NCBI GenBank assembly: GCA_910578495.1
Contig: CAJTRE010000002.1
Location: 53,231 to 117,230 of the forward strand
Direction of reading: 5' to 3'
DNA length: 64,000 bases
Origin: an uncultured Dorea sp.
GTDB lineage: Bacteria; Bacillota; Clostridia; Lachnospirales; Lachnospiraceae
Below are positions 18,012 through 26,008 of this stretch, piece after piece. The notes beneath the pieces were generated by a model. The model was not told where the DNA came from and made no database searches. It saw only the letters and a program-made list of their open reading frames with translations. The position numbers were made by a program, and so were the translations under genes. Numbering within the stretch: the first letter of the stretch is position 1; the number at the start of each line of letters is the position of its first letter.

Positions 18012-19313
18012 CTACTGAAATGGATTTTCATACTCCGCTACTTTCCCCAGATGTTCCTCAATCCTCAGCAGTTGATTATATTTTTCCACTCTCTCAGACC
18101 TGCATGGCGCTCCGGTTTTAATCTGTCCGGCATTAAAAGCGACGGCAATATCTGAAATGATCGTGTCTGCCGTCTCTCCGGAACGATGGGAAATGATTGT
18201 CTTGTATCCTGCATTTTTGGCCATCTCGATAGCATCAAAGGCTTCTGTCAATGTACCAATCTGATTTACTTTCACTAAAATTGCATTTGCCACCTTTTTC
18301 TTAATTCCTTTTTCCAACCGTTTTGTATTCGTCACAAACAAATCATCACCTACAAGCTGTGTCTGTATTCCAAGTCGTGTTGTCAAAAGCTCCCAGCCAT
18401 CCCAATCGTCCTCATCCAATGGATCTTCGATAGATACAATTGGAAATTCTTCCGTCAATTCTTCATAATAATCAATCAATTCTTCCACAGAACGGACTAC
18501 CGACTCTCCTTTCATCTTCCCTTCACCTTCAAACACATATTTTTTGAATTTGATGTCGTAAAGCTCAGATGCAGCCACATCCAGCGCAAGGCTAATGTCT
18601 TTTCCCGGCTTATATCCTGCCTTTTCCACTGCATTTATAATAAACGCAAGCGCCGCTTTCGTATCCGGAAGATTAGGCGCAAACCCTCCCTCGTCTCCTA
18701 CCGCGGTACTAAGTCCCTCTTCTTTTAACAGGTTTTTCAGCATATGATAAACCTCCGCACACATACGTAAACCTTCCTTAAAGCTTTCTGCCCCTACCGG
18801 CATAATCATAAACTCTTGAATATCAATAGTATTATCCGCATGTTTACCCCCATTCATAATGTTCATCATGGGTACTGGAAGCTTCTTTGCATTCACACCT
18901 CCAAGATAAGAATATAACGGTATTCCGAGCGCTTCCGCCGCCGCTCTTGCCGCCGCCATGGACACTCCAAGCATAGCGTTCGCTCCCATATTAGATTTAT
19001 CTTTTGTGCCGTCAATCTCTAACAGAATCTCATCCAACGTCACTTGATCGAAAATATTTAAGCCGATAATCGTCGGTGCAATTCTTGCATTGACATTATC
19101 TACCGCCAGCTCTACGCCATCCCCTCCATATCGTTCTTCTTGATCCCGAAGCTCTACCGCTTCAAACTGTCCGGTAGAGGCTCCGGATGGCACACTTGCC
19201 CTTCCACGAAATTCATCTCCTGCCAATACTTCTACTTCTATCGTCGGATTCCCTCTGGAATCTAAAATTTCTCTTGCGTATACGTCTGTAATCGGTAAAT
19301 ATTTATACATCAT
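18012..19313 (-). CDS. eno: Enolase
   Basis: About 433 residues; converts 2-phosphoglycerate to phosphoenolpyruvate in glycolysis. Visible: AREILDSRGNPTIEVEV, the mobile loop VPSGASTG, the metal-binding acidic residues in SIEDPLDEDDWDGW and GDDLFVTN, catalytic Lys in ILVKVNQIGTLTEA and SHRSGETADT. The start is ATG 19313, with AAAGGGG 6-7 bases upstream. An in-frame ATG at 19388 would add 25 basic residues not seen in enolases. Its 5' region abuts the operator array at 19383-19481, so binding there could also affect eno. Confidence 0.98.
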   Translation of the reverse strand: MMYKYLPITDVYAREILDSRGNPTIEVEVLAGDEFRGRASVPSGASTGQFEAVELRDQEERYGGDGVELAVDNVNARIAPTIIGLNIFDQVTLDEILLEIDGTKDKSNMGANAMLGVSMAAARAAAEALGIPLYSYLGGVNAKKLPVPMMNIMNGGKHADNTIDIQEFMIMPVGAESFKEGLRMCAEVYHMLKNLLKEEGLSTAVGDEGGFAPNLPDTKAALAFIINAVEKAGYKPGKDISLALDVAASELYDIKFKKYVFEGEGKMKGESVVRSVEELIDYYEELTEEFPIVSIEDPLDEDDWDGWELLTTRLGIQTQLVGDDLFVTNTKRLEKGIKKKVANAILVKVNQIGTLTEAFDAIEMAKNAGYKTIISHRSGETADTIISDIAVAFNAGQIKTGAPCRSERVEKYNQLLRIEEHLGKVAEYENPFQ

Positions 19314-19382
19314 TTTCCCCTTTCTTTTCCTTGCTCTATTCACAGTATGTTCTTTTTTTACATTTCTGATACGCTGTAAAAA

Positions 19383-19481
19383 TGACAATAAAATTTGTCA
19401 AAATCTATTGACAAAGAAAGTTGTCATGTGCTATATTAAACATGACAAGAATAATTGTCAAAACGCAAATAAAAATTGTCA
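19383..19481 (+). promoter_or_regulatory. Promoter with three TGACAA-N6-TTGTCA operators and a half-site
   Basis: Perfect 18-bp inverted repeats lie at 19383-19400, 19409-19426 and 19443-19460, with a half-site TTGTCA at 19476-19481. TTGACA (19408-19413) and TATATT (19432-19437, 18-bp spacer) form a plus-strand promoter. Operator 2 overlaps -35 and operator 3 covers the start site, a repressor layout. Positions 19408-19462 match the xre promoter with about four mismatches, and the spacing of operators 2, 3 and the half-site is identical (34 and 27 bp between centres). Confidence 0.88.
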
Positions 19482-19536
19482 TGGCAAAACAAATTTTATT
19501 CATTATTATGTGATAGATTGGAAAGGAGTATTAATT

Positions 19537-19863
19537 ATGACAGAGAGAAATTTAAAAACAGTTACATTACAGGGAAAAATTCAGACAGTGAAAAAACAAA
19601 AAGGAATGCAAATATTTCAGAATATCACACTCGTTTTCTTAGCATTTTTGTGGATAGGGTACGGATATGCGCTGTTCTGTGGAAACAACCATAACATTTC
19701 AAGCTACTCGTTATCCATCCTATTTTTCAGTATCTTAAACTGTAACGTGTTATTTACAAAAGAAAAAGCGGCTAACAACGTATTAAACATTTTGGCAAAA
19801 ACAGAGGGAGTTCTGTTCTTCGTATCCACTATATTTAACATTATTCAACTGATTATAAAATAG
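19537..19863 (+). CDS. Small membrane protein controlled by the shared Xre-type promoter
   Basis: A 108-residue protein with a polar N-terminus (1-25) and about three transmembrane segments (28-46, 54-72, 88-107). I do not recognise a family. The start is ATG 19537 with AAAGGAG 8 bases upstream; an upstream in-frame ATG at 19408 lies inside the promoter and is not credible. The only functional clue is its promoter, nearly identical to that of the xre/DUF3169 operon 5.6 kb away. Its stop codon overlaps the first base of an inverted-repeat element. It is one of the few plus-strand genes here. Confidence 0.8.
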   Translation: MTERNLKTVTLQGKIQTVKKQKGMQIFQNITLVFLAFLWIGYGYALFCGNNHNISSYSLSILFFSILNCNVLFTKEKAANNVLNILAKTEGVLFFVSTIFNIIQLIIK

Positions 19864-20037
19864 TAACTATTCAGCCACAACAACTCGAGTTTCGACTGTT
19901 ATACAGTCTTTCACGCTGCTTGTGCAGCTAAAACTCTCGTTTATGGCTAAGCGCCATATGCTGATGATATCATACAGTCTGTTGCAAGCAAGCTTGCACA
20001 TCCTGTCTGCTATATCAGCGCATGGCTGAATAGTTAC
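19863..20037. repeat. 175-bp structured inverted-repeat element (MITE-like or structured RNA)
   Basis: Perfect 15-bp terminal inverted repeats, GTAACTATTCAGCCA (19863-19877) and TGGCTGAATAGTTAC (20023-20037), enclose two further folded arms. Arm A (19886-19939) has an outer stem CGAGTTT/AAACTC and two hairpins (GACTG/CAGTC and GCTGC/GCAGC). Arm B holds GCTGA..ATAT/ATATCAGC and TGCAAGC/GCTTGCA (19983-19998). A shorter relative with similar termini lies at 21581-21669. Confidence 0.75.
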
Positions 20038-20048
20038 ACAAAATAACT

Positions 20049-20086
20049 AAAATGAGCAGCAAGCCATTCCGTTTGTTGCTCATTTT
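20049..20086. terminator. Bidirectional terminator between the small membrane gene and glmM
   Basis: AAAATGAGCAGCAA and TTGTTGCTCATTTT form a 14-bp stem with one G-U pair and a 10-base loop, with T-runs on both strands. It serves the convergent gene ending at 19863 and glmM ending at 20107. Confidence 0.85.
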
Positions 20087-20106
20087 TAATAAATTATATT
20101 CAAAGA

Positions 20107-21453
20107 CTAGGATACAACCAATCCCTCCGCTTTAATCACACTAATCACCTGATCTACGTATTTTGCACAGAGTTCGTCTGTTGCCGCCTCGACCATTACA
20201 CGAATTACCGGTTCTGTACCGCTCTCTCTTACAAGGATACGTCCATCATCGCCGAGCGCTTCCGCTACTGCTTCAACTGCTTTTGATACTTCCGGATTCT
20301 CCCTGGCAGTCTGCTTATTTGCAACGCGCACATTTTTAAGAAGCTGCGGATAAATCTTCACTTCTTCCGTCAGTTTTCCAAGTGTCTGCTTCTTCTCCAT
20401 AATCACTTCCATCAACATCAGAGAAGTTAAGATACCGTCTCCGGTTGTAGCATGTTTGCTGAAAATAACATGGCCGGACTGCTCACCGCCAAGAGAGAAA
20501 TTATTCCGTACCATATTTTCATATACATATTTATCGCCTACTGCTGTCTTCTCATATTTAAGCCCTACTTTATCACAGGCTTTATAAAGTCCCAAATTTG
20601 ACATAATCGTCGTTACGATAGTATCACCATTCAAGCGTCCTTGCTCTTTCAAATATTTCCCACACACATAGAGTATTAAGTCGCCATCTACTATATTTCC
20701 ATTCTCATCTACTGCAATACATCTATCGGCGTCTCCGTCGTAAGCAAAGCCCACGTCCAGACCTTTCTCTTTCACGAATGCCTGCAGCACTTCAATATGT
20801 GTAGAACCGCAATTCGTGTTAATATTCGTTCCATCGGGTTCATTATTAATGACATATGTTTTTGCTCCAAGCGCGTCATAAACGCTTTTTGCAATAGCAA
20901 ATGCACTTCCGTTCGAACAATCCAGACCAATCTTCATATCCTTAAAAGAGCGGGTGGCAAGAGAAATCAAATGTCCGATGTAACGGTTTCTTCCTGCCGC
21001 ATAATCCACAGTACGTCCGATATCCTCCTTTTTTGCTAGGGGAAGCTCCGAACTCTCTCCGTCAATATAAGCTTCAATCTTCTCTTCCACCTCAGCCTCA
21101 ATCTTATGCCCTTTTCCATTAATGACTTTAATGCCATTATCATAATATGGATTATGACTTGCAGAAATCATAATTCCACAGTCAAAATCTTCTGTTCTTG
21201 TCACATACGATACACTCGGCGTTGTCGTTACGTGCAGAAGATATGCGTCCGCACCGGAAGCGGTAAGTCCTGCCGCCAGAGCATACTCAAACATATAACT
21301 GCTTCGTCTTGTATCTTTGCCAATTACCACGCGTGCTTTACGCTCTTGCCCGAAATACCATCCAAGGTATCTTCCAACTTTAAAAGCATGCTCAACTGTC
21401 AATACTTCATTCGCTTCTCCGCGGAATCCGTCTGTTCCAAAATATTTTCCCAT
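20107..21453 (-). CDS. glmM: Phosphoglucosamine mutase
   Basis: A 448-residue alpha-D-phosphohexomutase converting glucosamine-6-P to glucosamine-1-P for peptidoglycan. Conserved points: GTDGFRGEAN at the start, the phosphoserine loop ISASHNPYYDNG (about residue 100), metal loop DGDADR (about 240), sugar loop GGEQSGH, and phosphate loop RESGTEPVIR near the end. Start ATG has GAAGGAG upstream. It is monocistronic, and both sides carry related inverted-repeat elements. No glmS ribozyme or glmS gene is nearby. Confidence 0.97.
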   Translation of the reverse strand: MGKYFGTDGFRGEANEVLTVEHAFKVGRYLGWYFGQERKARVVIGKDTRRSSYMFEYALAAGLTASGADAYLLHVTTTPSVSYVTRTEDFDCGIMISASHNPYYDNGIKVINGKGHKIEAEVEEKIEAYIDGESSELPLAKKEDIGRTVDYAAGRNRYIGHLISLATRSFKDMKIGLDCSNGSAFAIAKSVYDALGAKTYVINNEPDGTNINTNCGSTHIEVLQAFVKEKGLDVGFAYDGDADRCIAVDENGNIVDGDLILYVCGKYLKEQGRLNGDTIVTTIMSNLGLYKACDKVGLKYEKTAVGDKYVYENMVRNNFSLGGEQSGHVIFSKHATTGDGILTSLMLMEVIMEKKQTLGKLTEEVKIYPQLLKNVRVANKQTARENPEVSKAVEAVAEALGDDGRILVRESGTEPVIRVMVEAATDELCAKYVDQVISVIKAEGLVVS

Positions 21454-21580
21454 AGTCGATTCTCCTTCACACCGTTTGGCTTATTTACCATTTTTTTTGC
21501 ACAATCGGTTATTTACATTTTTGTATTATATAATTTTTTTACAAAAAATGCAACTGGAGATACAGTATTTTTCCATTTTA

Positions 21581-21669
21581 CAGTAGCAGTTCAGCCATAG
21601 CCGGTAAAATGAGCGAATTATGCTTGCATAAATGAGCGCCTTTTACTGACTATGGCTGAACTATTACAG
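21581..21669. repeat. 89-bp long hairpin related to the 19863-20037 element
   Basis: AGTTCAGCCATAG (21588-21600) and CTATGGCTGAACT (21650-21662) are perfect complements, and the match continues outwards at 17 of 20 positions. Inner arms GGTAAAA and TTTTAC pair as well. The right end, read on the minus strand (GTAATAGTTCAGCCA), matches the terminal repeat of the 19863 element at 12 of 15 positions. It lies in the glmM 5' region and beyond the stop of the FAD protein gene, and may double as its terminator. Confidence 0.65.
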
Positions 21670-21680
21670 CTCTCATATAA

Positions 21681-23072
21681 CTATTTGTTCAAAATACTTC
21701 TTGCAACATACAATCCATTGGCGGACGCCTGCTGCAATCCACGAGTGATGGAGGCTCCGTCCCCCATGGTACGAAGTCCTTTAATGCTCGTCTCGAATCT
21801 ATCGTTTACAACCACTTTGTTAGAATAGAATTTTACTTCCACGCCGTACAGCAGCGTTTCGTCAGAGGCAATACCCGGCGTTACTTTATCAAGCGCCTGA
21901 ATCATCTCGTCAATCGCTACCATAATGCGATGCGGAAATACCAGTGATAAATCTCCCGGAACAGCGTCTTTTAATGTCGGTGTAATATTATTACGCATCA
22001 AGCGTTCTTCCGTTGTCCGTCTTCCTCTACGGAAATCACCGTATCTCTGTAACAAGATCTTGCCATCACAAAGCATATTTCCAAGCTGGGCAATATGTTT
22101 GCCATACTCGATTGGAGACTTAAATGGTTCTGTAAAATTCTTAGATACAAGAAGCGCAAAGTTAGTATTCTTCGTTTTCATATCTTTGGATTTATAAGCG
22201 TGTCCATTGACTACTGCCAGACCTTCATCGTAATACTCTGTCGCCACCTCGCCGGATGGATTCGTACAAAATACTCTTACTTTATCATCAAAGGTCGGCG
22301 TATAATAAACCAGTTTCGCTTCATAAAGCGTCTCGTTAAGCTCTTTCATAATTTCATCGCGGACTTCCACACGAACACCTACATCTACGGTTCCATTCTT
22401 TGTCTCAATGTGATGTTCTTTACAAATATGAGAAAACCACTCCGAACCCTCGCGGCCGATACCTGCCACAATCTCCGGCGCATAAAATTCTTCCCCTTTA
22501 TCTGTCACAACACCTTTCGCCACACCGTCTTCTACAATGATATTTTTCACCATAGTCATAAAACGAATGTCTACACCACTGTTTATAAGGTGCTCCTGAA
22601 GCCTGGTATAAATCTTATACCCCTCTTCCGTTCCAAGATGACGAATCGGGCATTCTATAAGCTTCAAGTTCGCACGAATCGCTTTTGCACGAATTCGCTC
22701 AATGGCACTGTAATCTTCCAATCCATAAACTTTCTCGTCCGCACCAAACTTTAGATAAATGCTGTCCGCCTCATGGATTAGTTCGATTGTTTTGTCATAA
22801 CCAAGAATTTCCGGCAATGTCCCGCCCACATCCGGCGACAGGGATAATTTACCATCTGAAAATGCTCCCGCTCCGGCAAATCCTGTAGTAATCGAACAAG
22901 GCTGACATCCCACGCATACTTTCGTCTTTCTCTTCGGACACTGTCTCTGTTCAATAGAACGTCCCTTTTCTATCATCAACACTTTCATATCCGGCTTTTG
23001 TCTGATCAACTCATAAGCGCAAAAAATACCGGACGGTCCGGCACCGATAATAATTACATCATATTGATTCAT
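21681..23072 (-). CDS. FAD-dependent oxidoreductase (COG2509-type)
   Basis: A 463-residue flavoprotein. The N-terminal Rossmann motif YDVIIIGAGPSGIFCAYEL binds FAD. A Cys-rich stretch CPKRKTKVCVGCQPC (about 49-63) follows and then TTGFAGAGAFSDGKLSLSPDVGG, features of the uncharacterised COG2509 FAD-dependent dehydrogenase group. The C-terminal GDGASITRGLQQASANG closes the FAD fold. The substrate is unknown. The four cysteines could be redox active or bind a metal. It lies downstream of the purine genes, separated by a hairpin. The ribosome binding site is weak. Confidence 0.85.
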   Translation of the reverse strand: MNQYDVIIIGAGPSGIFCAYELIRQKPDMKVLMIEKGRSIEQRQCPKRKTKVCVGCQPCSITTGFAGAGAFSDGKLSLSPDVGGTLPEILGYDKTIELIHEADSIYLKFGADEKVYGLEDYSAIERIRAKAIRANLKLIECPIRHLGTEEGYKIYTRLQEHLINSGVDIRFMTMVKNIIVEDGVAKGVVTDKGEEFYAPEIVAGIGREGSEWFSHICKEHHIETKNGTVDVGVRVEVRDEIMKELNETLYEAKLVYYTPTFDDKVRVFCTNPSGEVATEYYDEGLAVVNGHAYKSKDMKTKNTNFALLVSKNFTEPFKSPIEYGKHIAQLGNMLCDGKILLQRYGDFRRGRRTTEERLMRNNITPTLKDAVPGDLSLVFPHRIMVAIDEMIQALDKVTPGIASDETLLYGVEVKFYSNKVVVNDRFETSIKGLRTMGDGASITRGLQQASANGLYVARSILNK

Positions 23073-23089
23073 ATATTTACTCTCTTTCT

Positions 23090-23120
23090 TTGAGGACGCA
23101 GCATTTTACTACGTCCTCAA
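23090..23120. terminator. Hairpin between the purine genes and the FAD protein gene
   Basis: TTGAGGACG (23090-23098) and CGTCCTCAA (23112-23120) form a perfect 9-bp stem with a 13-base loop. No clear T-run follows on the minus strand, so it may be a weak terminator or an mRNA-stabilising hairpin. Confidence 0.5.
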
Positions 23121-23141
23121 TTACATTTTATAGTTATCCGA

Positions 23142-24320
23142 TTAATGATGAAACAGTCTTAATCCTGTAAATGACATAACCATATTGTATTTATTACAGG
23201 TGTGGATAACATTGTCATCTCTCACAGAACCGCCCGGCTGAGCGATATATTTTACACCGCTCTTATGTGCGCGCTCAATATTATCACCGAATGGGAAGAA
23301 TGCATCCGAGCCAAGACTTACGTCGGTCAGTTTATCAAGCCATGCTCTCTTTTCTTCTCTTGTAAATACAGCTGGTTTTTCTTTAAAAATATTCTCCCAT
23401 GCACCGTCTGCAAGTACATCCATATAATCCTCTCCGATATAAAGGTCGATTGCGTTGTCTCTGTCCGCCCGGCGGATGTCATCTACAAACGGAAGATTCA
23501 TTACTTGAGGAGACTGTCTCAGCCACCAATTATCTGCTTTAGAACCGGCAAGACGTGTACAGTGAATTCTGGATTGCTGCCCTGCGCCGATACCGATTGC
23601 CTGTCCGTCTTTCACGAAACATACAGAGTTAGACTGTGTGTATTTTAATGTAATCATGGAAATGGCAAGATCAATCTTCGCCTGTTTGGTAAGCGCCTTA
23701 TTATCTGTCACAATATTGGCAAAAAATTCTTCGTCAATCACCAGCTCATTTCTTCCCTGCTCGAAAGTAATGCCAAATACTTCTTTTCTTTCTAGCCGCC
23801 TCGGTACATAATCAGAATTAATCTTAATAACATTATAGTTTCCGTTTTTCTTTGCTTTTAAAATCTCCAACGCCTCCGGCTCGTATCCCGGTGCAATCAC
23901 ACCGTCAGAAACCTCTCTTTTAATGAGTTTCGCCGTATCTACATCGCAGATATCGGACAGTGAAATGAAATCGCCAAAAGAAGACATTCTATCCGCCCCT
24001 CTTGCTCTTGCGTAAGCGCTTGCAAGTGGAGAAAGACCACCCAAATCATCCACCCAGTAAATCTTTGCCAGCGTCTCGTCAAGCGGAAGTCCTACTGCCG
24101 CCCCTGCCGGAGATACGTGTTTAAAAGAAGTTGCTGCCGGAAGACCTGTCGCTTTCTTAAGTTCGCTCACTAACTGCCATCCGTTAAATGCATCCAGAAA
24201 GTTAATATATCCCGGTTTGCCGTTTAACACTTCAATCGGAAGTTCTCCGCCATTCTCCATGTAGATTCTGGACGGCTTCTGGTTGGGGTTACATCCATAT
24301 TTTAATTCTAATTCTTTCAT
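23142..24320 (-). CDS. AICAR transformylase, stand-alone (PurH C-terminal domain only)
   Basis: About 392 residues corresponding only to the formyltransferase half of bifunctional PurH: it transfers a formyl group from 10-formyl-THF to AICAR. The catalytic Lys-His pair is in TSFKHVSPAGAA, and the folate/AICAR site residues are in TQSNSVCF and GAGQQSRIH. The MGS-like IMP cyclohydrolase half is absent and is replaced by the separate PurO-type enzyme encoded just upstream. I place the start at ATG 24320 (AAGGAG three bases upstream, rather close); an in-frame TTG at 24338 has no ribosome binding site. It lies 23 bp after the PurO-like gene. Confidence 0.93.
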   Translation of the reverse strand: MKELELKYGCNPNQKPSRIYMENGGELPIEVLNGKPGYINFLDAFNGWQLVSELKKATGLPAATSFKHVSPAGAAVGLPLDETLAKIYWVDDLGGLSPLASAYARARGADRMSSFGDFISLSDICDVDTAKLIKREVSDGVIAPGYEPEALEILKAKKNGNYNVIKINSDYVPRRLERKEVFGITFEQGRNELVIDEEFFANIVTDNKALTKQAKIDLAISMITLKYTQSNSVCFVKDGQAIGIGAGQQSRIHCTRLAGSKADNWWLRQSPQVMNLPFVDDIRRADRDNAIDLYIGEDYMDVLADGAWENIFKEKPAVFTREEKRAWLDKLTDVSLGSDAFFPFGDNIERAHKSGVKYIAQPGGSVRDDNVIHTCNKYNMVMSFTGLRLFHH

Positions 24321-24343
24321 GTTCTCCTTCTTTCCCAAGCTGA

Positions 24344-25057
24344 CTACTTGTTTTTATTCACAATCTTTGTCTCATAAGTACCTGTGGCAATGTCAATATA
24401 GCGCACGAATAATGACACTTTGTTATCCTCATTCAGACTGCTCCAAAGCATATCTGTAAATTCCTCCATACAATCCGGAATGGAAATCAGCTTCGGTTCT
24501 CCCTCAAAACTTGGCAGTGGATTGCCGTCACATTTGTATGTATGAATAAAATGCCCCTCGCCTGACGCCGGATTTTCATAAGCAAATGTATAACGGTGAC
24601 AACTGTCTGCATTTCCATTGCTGCTCTTTAAAATGGACATTGCATAGTTGTATTTCCCATTTTCAATATGCATGATTCCAGAGATTCTCGGTGTATAGTT
24701 TGGCGCATCCGGCTCAAACTCTCTGCTTCTCAATGACTGTTCAAACGTCATCTGTCTGTCCATACCTTCATAAATCGTATCGGTCTGGTCTCCGTTTGTA
24801 ACAATTGTTTTATTACCAAGTACACGTACCGGCGCATAGATAATAAGGCTCGGATCAGTCAGTTTCGCCGGATCGTGCGCCTGTGTGCGAATCCCCTGTC
24901 CATCTTCTACAAATACGCGGTTGCGGCTGTTCTCACTTCTTCCCATAATAAAATAAGCAGTTACAGCTTTTGTTCCATCTGCGCTCCTGCCTATAATAAT
25001 TCCGCGTCCCGGATATGAATTACTTTTCAGTTCTCTTTCAATTGATAACTTTTCCAT
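24344..25057 (-). CDS. IMP cyclohydrolase, PurO-like
   Basis: A 237-residue protein of the archaeal-type IMP cyclohydrolase family, which closes FAICAR to IMP, the last step of purine synthesis. The N-terminal SNSYPGRGIIIGRSADG and the middle QTDTIYEGM and NYTPRISGIM stretches are typical of this family in Clostridia. It replaces the cyclohydrolase domain of PurH, whose other half follows 23 bp downstream. AAAGGAG precedes the ATG. A minus-strand TATAAT-like -10 lies in the gap to DUF3841 at about 25105. Confidence 0.9.
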   Translation of the reverse strand: MEKLSIERELKSNSYPGRGIIIGRSADGTKAVTAYFIMGRSENSRNRVFVEDGQGIRTQAHDPAKLTDPSLIIYAPVRVLGNKTIVTNGDQTDTIYEGMDRQMTFEQSLRSREFEPDAPNYTPRISGIMHIENGKYNYAMSILKSSNGNADSCHRYTFAYENPASGEGHFIHTYKCDGNPLPSFEGEPKLISIPDCMEEFTDMLWSSLNEDNKVSLFVRYIDIATGTYETKIVNKNK

Positions 25058-25157
25058 GAATCTGTCTCCTTTTCCTTGGTTTGACTTGTTCCTGTTCTTT
25101 CATTATATATAAAAAAGGCAGTGTTTACTAGTGTTATTTGCATACTTTTGTTATAAC

Positions 25158-25763
25158 TTATTTGTTACATTCCTCTTTTACCTGCTCTCCCGGTTTTACG
25201 ATTCGACGCACCCACTCTTTTTTAATCTCCCAGATATTGCCGCACACGTTGAAAATCGTCCAGTTATCAATCCGAAATGCACGTTTCCAACTCTCGCGGA
25301 TTCTTGCCGCTTCTTCGGGATATTTCCCTTTATACCGTCCCTCAAAGAACTCAAATCCATTAGCAACGCCAATATCTTTCAAGTGCTGTTTATATGCTTT
25401 CTCGTCTTCTTCATCATCAGGAAGATAAATACGGTTCAGCACATAATCCCATTTTACATCATCAAAATACATCACCTGTTCTTCCGGTACTTCCAACACA
25501 TAAACTACCGTTCCCGGAATCGGCTTCAAACAATTGTCCGGACTTATGGAACACCAGATAGGCGCATGGACATCATCTGGTTTCGGCACACGTTTTGCGG
25601 CCTCTTTCGTAAACCAGTCATAGCTTTCCATAAAGAGTGGGGCAATATCCCCAAAGTGCATTTCCACATATGCGCGGTGATTCATAATACGTCCGTCACG
25701 CTCTAGCTGACGCAAGGTTTTATCATTTTGACGGGTATATAGTTTCACTGTTTTTTCTGACAT
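25158..25763 (-). CDS. DUF3841 domain protein
   Basis: A 201-residue soluble protein that I assign to DUF3841: N-terminal VKLYTRQ, central WFTKEAAKRV and PIWCSI, then VPEEQVMYFDD and a C-terminal WEIKKEWVRRIV. Many aromatic residues are conserved in this family but no activity is known to me. AAGGGGG lies upstream of ATG. It is followed after 100 bp by the PurO-like gene; whether they share a transcript is unclear. Confidence 0.8.
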   Translation of the reverse strand: MSEKTVKLYTRQNDKTLRQLERDGRIMNHRAYVEMHFGDIAPLFMESYDWFTKEAAKRVPKPDDVHAPIWCSISPDNCLKPIPGTVVYVLEVPEEQVMYFDDVKWDYVLNRIYLPDDEEDEKAYKQHLKDIGVANGFEFFEGRYKGKYPEEAARIRESWKRAFRIDNWTIFNVCGNIWEIKKEWVRRIVKPGEQVKEECNK

Positions 25764-26008
25764 AACAAAAGCCCCCTTGTTATTGATAAATTTGTATAAT
25801 TATAAAACTTCCGGCCCCAATCTCGAACCTCTACCCATTTATTTTTTATTCATCATACCATAATAACGTGTAACAGAAAACCCACTTAAGATTTTTTAGG
25901 TGACTATTTTCTCATTATGTTATATAATTTCAGTATAAATATAGGAAATTTCCATGAATATATTTTGCAGAAACTTACAGCGGCTTGCAAACAGAAAGGA
26001 GACAAATT
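25764..26008 (+). promoter_or_regulatory. Intergenic region with a plus-strand promoter for the SDR gene
   Basis: About 245 bp between divergent genes. A -10-like TATAAT lies within TTATATAATTTC near 25922. An imperfect dyad CACTTAA...TTTAGGTG (25889-25908) and a perfect palindrome GGAAATTTCC (about 25945-25954) flank it. The ribosome binding site AAAGGAGA is at 25996-26003. I see no small gene here. Confidence 0.5.

Noticed and set aside
19408..19536. Upstream extension of the small membrane protein from ATG 19408
   Set aside because: It would place the start inside the -35 box and operators; a good ribosome binding site exists only before ATG 19537.
21454..21580. glmS ribozyme-like or riboswitch element in front of glmM
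   Set aside because: The conserved ribozyme core is not visible; the only structure is the long hairpin shared with the 19863 element.
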